Shown here: piece after piece, positions 1 through 6,230 of the stretch | Position numbering within the stretch: the first letter of the stretch is position 1 | Layout of the letters: each line of letters starts with the position of its first letter | Assembly (NCBI GenBank): GCA_023544605.1 | Contig: JAMJFQ010000070.1 | Coordinates: forward strand, 1 to 8,135 | Direction of reading: 5' to 3' | Length of the DNA stretch: 8,135 nucleotides | Origin: ANME-2 cluster archaeon | Lineage (GTDB): Archaea > Halobacteriota > Methanosarcinia > Methanosarcinales > Methanocomedenaceae | The notes under the pieces: generated by a model | Database searches by the model: none | The model's input: only the letters and a program-made list of their open reading frames with translations | What the model was told of the DNA's origin: nothing | Translations under genes and position numbers: made by a program

Positions 1-672
1 CATCACTATCAATTCATTGATACAGGCCACTGCCACCGGTGTACCCCCACGGGTTCCCGTGCAGGTAATGGAAGGCACATCCAGTTCCCGTACCCTCTGT
101 TTTGATTCGGCTGCGTTCACGAATCCCACAGGCACGGCGATTATAAGTGCCGGCCTTATTCCGAATTCCACTATGCGGGAAACGGTAATGGCAGCTGATG
201 GGGCATTTCCGATCACTACAAGAGAATCCTGCAGGTCCTCTCCTACTGTTAAGAACCCGGCCGAGGTTCTGGTAATACCCAGTTCCTGCGCCAGGGCATC
301 ACTGCCTTTGGCATCCAGCACGCACGGTACAGGGCAATCATGCCCTGTCTTGATAATGCCTGTCTGCACCATCCTGATATCAGTATAAATTGTTGCCCCG
401 GCAGATAGGGCGTCCAATCCTGCCTTGACAGGGTCATGGCTGAATACCAGCAGGTCCTTGAATGCCGGGTCACCGGTAGCTACCACGCAGCGCTGCCGTA
501 TCATGTCCTCGGGCCCGCTATCCCCGACGATGTCCCTTGCAATGGCGCGTCCTGCTTCTGCAATGGTCATGGCCTCAGGAGTGGCGGCGCCAGGTTCGAT
601 GCACCTGCGTACCAGTTCCGGGTCTAACTCCTTTGTGTGATGGCCGGCCGACTTGATAAGATCAGTATTCAT
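1..672 (-). CDS. cbiC: Cobalt-precorrin-8 methylmutase CbiC, 3' end beyond the window
   Basis: CbiC/CobH moves the C11 methyl group of (cobalt-)precorrin-8 to C12, giving (cobalt-)hydrogenobyrinate, the last ring rearrangement before side-chain amidation; it is cytosolic and needs no cofactor. The frame is open for 224 codons from ATG 672 to the window edge. The family is normally about 205-225 residues, so only the last few residues and the stop are missing. Visible family features are R-C-V-V-A-T-G-D at 61-68, the segment around 'GATIYTDIRMVQTGI', and the C-terminal 'CTGTRGGTPVAVACINEL'. The start overlaps the cbiH stop (TGA 664-662) by 11 bases; the only SD-like stretch is a G-run about 13 bases upstream, so translational coupling to cbiH is likely. 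Oddity: residue 64 is Val where characterised CobH/CbiC proteins have the catalytic His of the 'R-V-I-H-A-T' motif. Gene identity is secure; activity with that replacement is an open question. Confidence 0.93.
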   Translation of the reverse strand, partial: MNTDLIKSAGHHTKELDPELVRRCIEPGAATPEAMTIAEAGRAIARDIVGDSGPEDMIRQRCVVATGDPAFKDLLVFSHDPVKAGLDALSAGATIYTDIRMVQTGIIKTGHDCPVPCVLDAKGSDALAQELGITRTSAGFLTVGEDLQDSLVVIGNAPSAAITVSRIVEFGIRPALIIAVPVGFVNAAESKQRVRELDVPSITCTGTRGGTPVAVACINELIVM

Positions 673-1435
673 ATTTCTTATGATACCCCCTGGGTGTGAT
701 GATCTTCGAATCCCAGATCCTGGATTCACTATTACCGACAATAACGGTAGTGCTCATATCTACTTCTTCGTCATGGTCCAGTACTTTACCCAGCGTAGTA
801 ACGATGACGGTCTCACCTTTTGGGCGCAGTGCGTTCTTGACAATACCCACAGGCACCGTATCTGCCCGGTTGCGCCTGATGATATCAACGGCCCGGCTGA
901 AGTTAGTATTTCGCTGCCTGCTTTTAGGGTTGTAGATACCGATGACCATATCCGAGGTAGTAGCTGCCTCCAGCCGCTTTTCGATAACATCCCAAGGTGT
1001 GAGCAGGTCGCTGAGACTGATGATGGCAAAATCACTGACAACGGGTGCCCCCAGTAAGCTGGCGACAGCACTCAATGCTGTAACGCCTGGCACTATTTCG
1101 ATTTCCACATCCAGGTCGGTATGCTGTGCTACTTCCAGCATCAAGCCAGCCATACCGTACACATTGGAGTCCCCCCCGCTGACCATAGCCACCCTCCGGT
1201 CCCGTGCCAGTTCGATGGCCTTACGTGCCCTATCAACCTCTTTTCCCATTCCTGACCTGATGACCTGCTGGTCGGTTATGAGATGTTCTATCTGGTCCAG
1301 GTATGTCCCGTTACCAATGATAACGTGTGCACCTTCCAGTACTTCCACAGCCCTCAGGGTCAGGTGTTGGGGTGAACCCGGCCCTATTCCCACTACATAG
1401 AGTTTGCCGCTACTTTGCGATTGCGATGGTGACAT
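662..1435 (-). CDS. cbiH: Cobalt-factor III / precorrin-3B C17-methyltransferase CbiH (CobJ family)
   Basis: A SAM-dependent tetrapyrrole methylase that methylates C17 and drives ring contraction in the anaerobic cobalamin pathway. The protein is 257 residues, normal for the plain CbiH form; it has no Cys cluster and no C-terminal extension of the CbiH60 type. Visible motifs are the N-terminal loop 'VVGIGPGSPQHLTLRA' (14-29), 'VSGGDSNVYGMAG' (85-97), 'VPGVTALSA' (115-123), the CbiH-specific 'ISLSDLLTPW' (139-148), 'YNPKSRQR' (168-175) and the closing 'ITPRGYHKKYEY'. Start ATG 1435 is supported by an AAGGT sequence 8 bases upstream. The start overlaps the end of cbiG by 26 bases and the stop overlaps the cbiC start by 11, placing it fifth in the operon. 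The specific motifs separate it from the related methylases CbiL and CbiF in the same operon. Confidence 0.96.
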   Translation of the reverse strand: MSPSQSQSSGKLYVVGIGPGSPQHLTLRAVEVLEGAHVIIGNGTYLDQIEHLITDQQVIRSGMGKEVDRARKAIELARDRRVAMVSGGDSNVYGMAGLMLEVAQHTDLDVEIEIVPGVTALSAVASLLGAPVVSDFAIISLSDLLTPWDVIEKRLEAATTSDMVIGIYNPKSRQRNTNFSRAVDIIRRNRADTVPVGIVKNALRPKGETVIVTTLGKVLDHDEEVDMSTTVIVGNSESRIWDSKIITPRGYHKKYEY

Positions 1436-2294
1436 TGTTGTATACCTTTTTCTTCATGATAAGTTCATGCTCACGGCTCAGTGCCAGTGCAGCCGGCTCG
1501 CATACACCGGTCAGGCCCAGCCTGCTGGCTTTAGAATCTGACGGCGGGTGGATGGAGTTGATGATCTCTTCGGGGACGAACACGATATAGCCGCCGATGC
1601 TGCTAACAGCTTCGATAAGTCCTTTTTCATGCGCTTTGACATCAGCCGATGCGAACAATTCCACATCATCCATGCTTAGCTTGCACTCTGACAGTGCTGT
1701 CTGGATAGCATCCATCACACTACGTGTGGACACATCGCGCCTGGTACCTATACCGACGATCACACCATTTTTCCTCACACCAGACTTTTTCTGGAGCACA
1801 CTCACATCCGGGTCAACGACCACAACTTTTGGCCCGTGAATTTCAATAACAGGCAGGTCTGATCCGAGGAGATGGGAATTGACCGCCCGGGTAGAATCCC
1901 TGTTCACTATCTCACAGTCCAGCGCCTGTGCAATTCCTTCAACAGAGGGGCGGCCCAGGCTTTCGGTAGCCGTGGTGATTACCGGATGTAGACCAATCTG
2001 TGCAAGACGCATTGCCAGTTCATTGGCACCATGATGCCCGCCGCATAGCGCTATGGCGTAGTTGAGACCTGCATCCACCACTACAACAGGGGGGTCGGTC
2101 CATTTATCCTCAAGTAAAGGCGCTATCTCTCTTACTGCAATACCGCATGCCATGACTGCTATGATCGCGTCATATTGTGTAAAAGCCATCCCAAATGCCT
2201 CCCTTTCGTAAAAGACAAGCTCTCCGTCTACACAATCCCGGATCTTCTTCGCAACCTCCCGGTTATGTTCAAGATGGATTATTGCGGTGCGTAT
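1410..2294 (-). CDS. cbiG: Cobalt-precorrin-5A hydrolase CbiG, start codon uncertain (ATA 2294 or ATG 2189)
   Basis: CbiG opens the delta-lactone of cobalt-precorrin-5A and releases the C20-derived two-carbon fragment as acetaldehyde. The core is clear: 'YDAIIAVMACGIAVREIAPLL' region (41-61 in long numbering), 'GGHHGANELA', 'PVITTATES', 'EIVNRDSTRAVN', then the C-terminal domain from 'GIGTRRDVS' to 'LTGVCEPAAL'. The first standard start is ATG 2189 (259 residues), but that begins inside the N-terminal domain. The frame stays open upstream and encodes the expected beginning (RTAIIHLEHNREVAKKI and onward, ending EREAFG before Met36). Between the upstream stop (2381-2379) and 2189 there is no ATG, GTG or TTG. 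There is an AGGAGGT (2308-2302) 7 bases before an ATA codon (2294-2292), which would give 294 residues, a normal archaeal length. ATG 2189 also has a GGGAGG 8 bases ahead. The long form is the inferred product; the short form is the fallback. It overlaps the 3' end of cbiF by 16 bases. Confidence 0.9.
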   Translation of the reverse strand: MRTAIIHLEHNREVAKKIRDCVDGELVFYEREAFGMAFTQYDAIIAVMACGIAVREIAPLLEDKWTDPPVVVVDAGLNYAIALCGGHHGANELAMRLAQIGLHPVITTATESLGRPSVEGIAQALDCEIVNRDSTRAVNSHLLGSDLPVIEIHGPKVVVVDPDVSVLQKKSGVRKNGVIVGIGTRRDVSTRSVMDAIQTALSECKLSMDDVELFASADVKAHEKGLIEAVSSIGGYIVFVPEEIINSIHPPSDSKASRLGLTGVCEPAALALSREHELIMKKKVYNNVTIAIAK

Positions 2295-3001
2295 AGGTGT
2301 GACCTCCTGTAATGTACGGGATCCACGACCCCACCGATAAGGATCATAGCGGAACGGGTCAGCCCTGCTGCCTTGACCTTATCCGCAATATCTGATACCG
2401 TGCCCCTGATGATCTGCTGGTCTTCCCAGGATGCATGATATACCACGGCTGCCGGAGTGTCAGGTGGATATTCAACGCTCTTCACGATCTCCTCTATCAT
2501 ATGGGTGCCCAGGAACACTGCCATGGTGGCGCCGTGTCTGGATAAGGCTGCCAGGGCGTCCTTTTCCAGGGTCTTTCCGGCAGGCCGTGTGATGATGAGG
2601 GTTTCGCTTACTCCTTTTAAGGTCAACTGGGTGCCCAGGGCTGCCGCAGTGGCGAACACTGACGAGACACCGGGTACGACTTCCACTTCAACATCATGTT
2701 CTGCCAGTTCATTTATCTGTTCGATGATAGCACCGTATAGTGACGGGTCGCCGCTATGCAGCCGTACGACCGTTTTTCCTTCCTGTAGTGCATCCACCAT
2801 TGTGCGGGTGATATCTTCCAGCCGCATCCCGTAGCTGTCTATCTTCTGGCCCCCGACGTTTTCCAGGAGTGCCGGGTTTACCAGGGAGCCGGCAAATAGT
2901 ACCAGGTCTGCACTCTCAAGCAACCGCCTGCCCTTAACTGTTATCAGTTCAGGGTCACCCGGACCCGCTCCGACAAAATATATTTTGTTATTATCGCTCA
3001 C
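2279..3001 (-). CDS. cbiF: Cobalt-precorrin-4 C11-methyltransferase CbiF (CobM family)
   Basis: A SAM-dependent methylase that adds the C11 methyl group to cobalt-precorrin-4, giving cobalt-precorrin-5A, the substrate of CbiG encoded just downstream. Family motifs are 'IYFVGAGPGDPELITVKG' (7-24), 'LFAGSLVNPALL' (35-46), 'RLHSGDPSLYGA' (80-91), 'VVPGVSSVFATAAALG' (108-123) and 'TRPAG' (138-142), with 'VYHASWEDQ' and 'ILIGGVV' near the C-terminus. I place the start at GTG 3001 (240 residues) because GAGG lies 7 bases upstream and the glycine-rich loop then sits at the usual distance from the N-terminus. An in-frame ATG at 3016 would add five residues but has no visible SD. With the GTG start the gene overlaps the cbiL stop by 11 bases. 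Its last codons carry the strong SD that points at the cbiG ATA codon. Confidence 0.96.
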   Translation of the reverse strand: MSDNNKIYFVGAGPGDPELITVKGRRLLESADLVLFAGSLVNPALLENVGGQKIDSYGMRLEDITRTMVDALQEGKTVVRLHSGDPSLYGAIIEQINELAEHDVEVEVVPGVSSVFATAAALGTQLTLKGVSETLIITRPAGKTLEKDALAALSRHGATMAVFLGTHMIEEIVKSVEYPPDTPAAVVYHASWEDQQIIRGTVSDIADKVKAAGLTRSAMILIGGVVDPVHYRRSHLYAPQ

Positions 3002-3611
3002 GTGTTTTCCTCGCATGGATTATGCTGAAATAATCTGCCCTCTTGGGCATATTTTCCTTACCCTTAATGATCTCTTCATCATCGGTGTACAGCTTCTGGG
3101 CAAGAGTAAAATCATTAAATCCTTCATTACCAAGTTCATTTACGATCTGTCCGGGCCGCCTTGCTTTCAAGATTATCCTGTCAATGACCGGTGAGCCGTC
3201 GCTGACCTCAAAGGACGAATCTATCTGTATTCCGGCCCTGGCCGCAAATGCCGTAATGGAACTTATTCCCGGAACGGTCTCAATAATGATATCGGGATGG
3301 CGTTGGCCGATAATGCGGCGCAGGTGGGTAAAGGTGCTGAAAAAGTTGGGGTCGCCAATCAGACCGAATGCGGCGTGTCCATCCCTGGCATGTTCTGCCA
3401 CCAGGTCGGCATTCTCTTCCCAGTAGGACTGCAGTACCAATGTATCCTTTGTCATGGGGAATTCAAGCAGGTGCGGCTCTGCATAGGGTTCGACCAGTTG
3501 AGCGGCCAGACGGCCGGGAACAAAGACAATATCGCACCGCTTCAACGTATCCGCAGCCTTAAGGGTCAAAAGTTCAGGGTCCCCTGGTCCCAGACCGACA
3601 CCTACCAGCAT
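2991..3611 (-). CDS. cbiL: Cobalt-factor II / precorrin-2 C20-methyltransferase CbiL (CobI family)
   Basis: A SAM-dependent methylase that adds the C20 methyl group to cobalt-factor II, the first methylation committed to cobalamin after the branch to siroheme and F430. The protein is 206 residues, somewhat shorter than the 220-240 usual for the family. Visible are 'GVGLGPGDPELLTLKA' (4-19), 'VFVPGRLAA' (29-37), the CbiL-type 'GLIGDPNFFSTFTHL' (83-97) and 'TVPGISSITAFAARAGI' (112-128). The C-terminal third is less conserved. ATG 3611 directly follows the cbiT stop (TGA 3614-3612, no gap). It has a full AAGGAGG at 3626-3620 with an 8-base spacer, inside the end of cbiT, so translation probably follows cbiT. 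The threonine-phenylalanine-threonine stretch after GDPNFFS sets it apart from CbiF and CbiH. Confidence 0.95.
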   Translation of the reverse strand: MLVGVGLGPGDPELLTLKAADTLKRCDIVFVPGRLAAQLVEPYAEPHLLEFPMTKDTLVLQSYWEENADLVAEHARDGHAAFGLIGDPNFFSTFTHLRRIIGQRHPDIIIETVPGISSITAFAARAGIQIDSSFEVSDGSPVIDRIILKARRPGQIVNELGNEGFNDFTLAQKLYTDDEEIIKGKENMPKRADYFSIIHARKTRER

Positions 3612-4151
3612 TCAGGGTGCCTCCTTGTTGGTATTGCCAATGATGATATAGACAGGGTTTATGGGTTTAAATGCCACATCTCCGGCCAGTGGATAACTTT
3701 TTGCGACCTGGACATGCACTGCTTCCTCAAAGATGTCCATATCCTGCATTGCATTGATGGTGACAGAGACGGCCTGGATGCGTACTGCATTTACGACGAT
3801 CTTTCCCCGTACCTTTTCAGCCAGTTGCCCCAGCACATCAGTGATATTGCGTGTCCCGCCTACAAATGCACAATCCAGGGCAGGCAGCTCGTCCAGGACT
3901 CCGGGTGCCTCCCCGTGTATGATAGTAATATTCTGGATATCGGCTGATGTGACATTCTGTCGGGTCACTCGAACGGCTTCTTCCCTGGAATCCACAGCAT
4001 AGACCTTTGATGCAAAAGCGGATGCCAGGATGGATATACTGCCGCTACCGCAGCCAATATCCGCGAAAACATCATTTTTCTTGAGGTGTAGTTTGGAAAG
4101 TGATATGGCTGCTATTTCGGGTTTTGTGGGTCCGCCATCTACGAGTTCCAT
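3612..4151 (-). CDS. cbiT: Cobalt-precorrin-6B C15-methyltransferase (decarboxylating) CbiT
   Basis: CbiT methylates C15 and decarboxylates the acetate side chain at C12 of cobalt-precorrin-6B. It is a Rossmann-fold class I methyltransferase, unlike the tetrapyrrole methylases downstream. The 179 residues show 'GGPTKPEIAAISLSKL' (6-21), the SAM loop 'DIGCGSGSIS' (31-40), the acidic ribose contact in 'YAVDSREEAV' (51-60), and 'CAFVGGTRNI' in mid-protein, all typical of CbiT. It is a stand-alone CbiT, not fused to CbiE as in bacterial CobL; cbiE, its usual partner at C5, is not in the window. It is the first gene of the six-gene minus-strand run, preceded by a divergent promoter region. The SD is weak (AGGCGAT about 8 bases ahead of ATG 4151). 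The next gene, cbiL, begins on the base after its stop. Confidence 0.96.
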   Translation of the reverse strand: MELVDGGPTKPEIAAISLSKLHLKKNDVFADIGCGSGSISILASAFASKVYAVDSREEAVRVTRQNVTSADIQNITIIHGEAPGVLDELPALDCAFVGGTRNITDVLGQLAEKVRGKIVVNAVRIQAVSVTINAMQDMDIFEEAVHVQVAKSYPLAGDVAFKPINPVYIIIGNTNKEAP

Positions 4152-4190
4152 AGAGTTATCGCCTGTAACATTGGGTTAAATAAAGTCAGC

Positions 4191-4213
4191 TTGAGTTCAA
4201 TCAAGTTAACTTG
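4191..4213. promoter_or_regulatory. Two adjacent inverted repeats over the predicted cbiT transcription start (possible operator)
   Basis: CAAGTTAACTTG at 4202-4213 is a perfect 12-base palindrome. Directly beside it, TTGAGTTCAA at 4191-4200 has four-base inverted arms around GT. On the minus strand these follow the TATA box (4214-4227) and cover the point about 25 bases downstream where cbiT transcription should begin. That is where archaeal repressors commonly block polymerase. The symmetry is seen directly; a regulator and its signal (cobalamin, cobalt or methionine status) are inference. Confidence 0.45.
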
Positions 4214-4227
4214 TTATAATATATAAA
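4214..4227 (-). promoter_or_regulatory. Predicted TATA box of the cobalamin operon
   Basis: Read on the minus strand this is TTTATATATTATAA, an excellent match to the archaeal TATA element. With initiation 24-26 bases downstream, near 4195, the cbiT leader would be about 44 bases. The element is almost symmetrical, so it could also fire on the plus strand, giving a roughly 85-base leader for the DUF39 gene. Confidence 0.55.
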
Positions 4228-4294
4228 GTATGGGAGTTTTTTGTTGTATAAAGGGACGGATTACATTGAACATTGATCAGCATATAACCATAAG

Positions 4295-4303
4295 TAATAT
4301 ATA
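4295..4303 (+). promoter_or_regulatory. Predicted TATA box of the homocysteine-synthesis operon
   Basis: TAATATATA is preceded by an A-rich stretch (ACCATAAG) that could serve as the BRE. Initiation about 25 bases downstream falls near 4324, so the transcript would begin only some 7-13 bases before the candidate starts at 4331 and 4337. That implies a very short leader. Confidence 0.5.
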
Positions 4304-4336
4304 CAATAGGATTTTATTACATTCTGAGTGATGATC

Positions 4337-5839
4337 ATGTCAGATAAGACCATCCAGGATATTAATGAAAAGATCGCAGACGGCAGCGTTGCTGTTGTCA
4401 CAGCCGAGGAGATGCCCGGCATTGTGGCAGAACTGGGGGCCGAGGGTGCGGCCCGCGAAGTTGATATCGTTACTACCGGTACTTTCGGAGCCATGTGCTC
4501 CTCAGGCGCCTTCCTGAACCTGGGTCATTCCGACCCTCCTATCAAGATGCAGAAAGTATGGTTCAATGACGTGGAAGCTTACACGGGTCTTGCAGCTATT
4601 GATGCCTATATGGGGGCCACCCAGCTCAGCGAGACCAGGGGCATGGAGTATGGCGGTGCTCATGTTATTGAGGACCTTGTGGCAGGCAAGTCTGTTGACA
4701 TCCATGCTACGGCCTATGGTACTGACTGCTATCCGCGCAAGCTGCTGGATACTACCGTTACCATAGACGACATCAACCAGGCGACGATGTTCAATCCACG
4801 CAATGGCTACCAGAAATACAATGTGGCCACCAACTGCTCAGACCGTACATTATACACATATATGGGGACTCTGCTGCCTGATTGCGGCAATGCCACCTAC
4901 TCGGCGGCTGGCGTGCTCTCACCGATGTACAATGACCCCACCTACCAGACCATTGGTATGGGGAGCCGAATATTCCTTTGTGGGGCCCAGGGGTATGTGA
5001 CCGGACAGGGTACCCAGCACGATCCCACCAACAATTTCGCAACCATGATGGTGCAGGGCGACCTGAAGCAGATGGATAAAAAGTATGTCAGGGGAGCCAC
5101 CTTCCATGGATATGGCACATCCCTTTACGTGGGTATCGGCATACCCATACCTATCCTGAATGCCGATATTGCACAGGCCACTGCCATCACTGATGCAGAT
5201 ATCACAACGAACGTACTTGACTACGGCGTAGCACGTCGGAGCAGACCCGTTCTGCGCCAGGTCAACTATGAAGAATTGAAGTCGGGTATGATAGACATCA
5301 ACGGCAAGGAGGTGACCACGTCACCCATGTCAAGTTTCCATGATGCCAGGGCTATTGCCGAAGAGTTGAAAGACTGGATCAAGCGGGGTGAGTTCTATCC
5401 CACACTTCCGGTCGAGAACCTGCCCAATTCGGGTGTGGTGTTCAAGCCCATGAAGCAGATGGGTGAGCAGCCCACCGTGGCAGATGTGATGGCCAAGCGG
5501 GTGACCACCATCCGGCAGGGGCTGACTGTGGAGGATGCAGCCAAAGTCATCATGGAAGGTAATTTCAATCATCTTCCAGTAGTATCTGACGAGGACAAAC
5601 TGGCAGGCATCATCACTGCATGGGACATTGCCAAGGCTGTGGCAAAGAGCAAGCAGGACAAAGTGGATGATATCATGACCCGGGAAGTGGTCACTGCTGA
5701 TGCCTCAGAGCCAATTGATACGGCTGCACGCAGGCTGGAACAGCACAATATCAGTGCTATGCCAGTGGTGAATAAGCACAGCAAGGTTGTGGGTATCATC
5801 ACCAGCGATGATATCAGTAAACTGGTGGGAAGGAGGTAG
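4337..5839 (+). CDS. L-aspartate semialdehyde sulfurtransferase / homocysteine biosynthesis protein (DUF39 with C-terminal CBS pair)
   Basis: Homologue of MA1821 of Methanosarcina acetivorans, which with its ferredoxin partner converts aspartate semialdehyde and sulfide-derived persulfide sulfur to homocysteine, allowing methionine synthesis without O-acetylhomoserine. The 500 residues split into a DUF39 (HcyBio) domain up to about 375 and two CBS motifs at about 379-441 and 442-500. Conserved stretches are 'TTGTFGAMCSSGAFLNLGH' (46-64), 'AYGTDCYPRKLLDTT' (126-140), 'GYQKYNVATNCSDRT' and 'FLCGAQGYVTGQGTQHDP'. Counted from ATG 4337, the key cysteines are Cys54 and Cys131, which from memory are the numbers used for MA1821; this favours 4337 over GTG 4328 or ATG 4331. 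The SD is poor, consistent with a short leader. The CBS pair probably binds an adenosyl ligand (ATP, AMP or SAM) and tunes activity; the ligand cannot be read from sequence. The stop codon lies in the SD of the next gene, four bases before it. Confidence 0.93.
   Translation: MSDKTIQDINEKIADGSVAVVTAEEMPGIVAELGAEGAAREVDIVTTGTFGAMCSSGAFLNLGHSDPPIKMQKVWFNDVEAYTGLAAIDAYMGATQLSETRGMEYGGAHVIEDLVAGKSVDIHATAYGTDCYPRKLLDTTVTIDDINQATMFNPRNGYQKYNVATNCSDRTLYTYMGTLLPDCGNATYSAAGVLSPMYNDPTYQTIGMGSRIFLCGAQGYVTGQGTQHDPTNNFATMMVQGDLKQMDKKYVRGATFHGYGTSLYVGIGIPIPILNADIAQATAITDADITTNVLDYGVARRSRPVLRQVNYEELKSGMIDINGKEVTTSPMSSFHDARAIAEELKDWIKRGEFYPTLPVENLPNSGVVFKPMKQMGEQPTVADVMAKRVTTIRQGLTVEDAAKVIMEGNFNHLPVVSDEDKLAGIITAWDIAKAVAKSKQDKVDDIMTREVVTADASEPIDTAARRLEQHNISAMPVVNKHSKVVGIITSDDISKLVGRR
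5832..5837 (+). promoter_or_regulatory. Strong ribosome binding site fixing the NIL-ferredoxin start
   Basis: GGAGGT lies 6 bases before ATG 5844 and overlaps the stop codon of the DUF39 gene (TAG 5837-5839). It selects Met of MKFILHATTE as the start over an in-frame ATG at 5787, which would read through the end of the upstream gene and add a non-conserved peptide. Confidence 0.8.
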
Positions 5840-5843
5840 AGAG

Positions 5844-6230
5844 ATGAAATTCATATTACATGCAACCACGGAGATAACCTCAAAACCCCTGATCGCGGAA
5901 GTGGTACTGGAAACGGGGATACTACTGAACATTGACAGGGCTGACGTGAAACCCAGCGGTGGCGAAGTAGTAATTGACGTTCATCAGGACGGGTATGATA
6001 CGGTCACGGCAGCTTTTAAGAAGCGCGGTGCTACTATCACGCCTCTGGAGCAGCCTGTAATAAAGGACGAGGATGAGTGTGTCAACTGCGGTGCGTGCAT
6101 CTCGGTCTGTCCGACGGGAGTTATATCTTTCAAAGACGACTGGACCGTTCAGATGGAAGTGGACAAGTGCGTGCAGTGTGGTGCGTGCGTTACCATGTGC
6201 CCCCACGGTGCGTTGAAGATTGATAAGTGA
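5844..6230 (+). CDS. NIL-domain ferredoxin with two [4Fe-4S] motifs, partner of the DUF39 protein
   Basis: A 128-residue protein with a NIL domain at about 1-72 (a ferredoxin-like fold also found on methionine ABC transporter ATPases) followed by a bacterial-type 2[4Fe-4S] ferredoxin. The cluster ligands are visible: Cys79, 82, 85 with Cys89-Pro, and Cys109, 112, 115 with Cys119-Pro, each CxxCxxCxxxCP. Homologues (MA1822 in Methanosarcina acetivorans) are required with the DUF39 protein for homocysteine synthesis; the ferredoxin probably supplies electrons or handles sulfur in the persulfide step, and the NIL domain may sense or bind a methionine-like ligand (inference). It lies four bases after the DUF39 stop with a strong SD, so the two are co-translated. 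The protein is cytosolic, without signal peptide or membrane segment. No clear terminator follows, only a GC-rich stretch and then a T-run at 6311-6315. Confidence 0.94.
   Translation: MKFILHATTEITSKPLIAEVVLETGILLNIDRADVKPSGGEVVIDVHQDGYDTVTAAFKKRGATITPLEQPVIKDEDECVNCGACISVCPTGVISFKDDWTVQMEVDKCVQCGACVTMCPHGALKIDK

Noticed and set aside
653..1590. Several plus-strand open frames across the cbiH/cbiG region
   Set aside because: They are antisense to strongly conserved cobalamin genes, have low-complexity Ser/Thr/Arg-rich translations and match no family.
3297..3947. A 216-residue plus-strand open frame
   Set aside because: It lies antisense across the cbiL/cbiT junction; both of those genes have clear motifs and SD signals, and the translation resembles no protein.
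4152..4336. Cobalamin riboswitch in the leader of cbiT
   Set aside because: The predicted leader is about 44 bases, far too short, and no B12-box-like sequence is visible.
4791..5107. Minus-strand open frames inside the DUF39 gene
   Set aside because: They are reverse-complement frames of a conserved domain, without SD or recognisable motifs.
5787..5843. N-terminal extension of the NIL-ferredoxin from an ATG at 5787
   Set aside because: It overlaps the conserved second CBS motif of the upstream gene, while GGAGGT sits 6 bases before ATG 5844 where the conserved NIL sequence begins.
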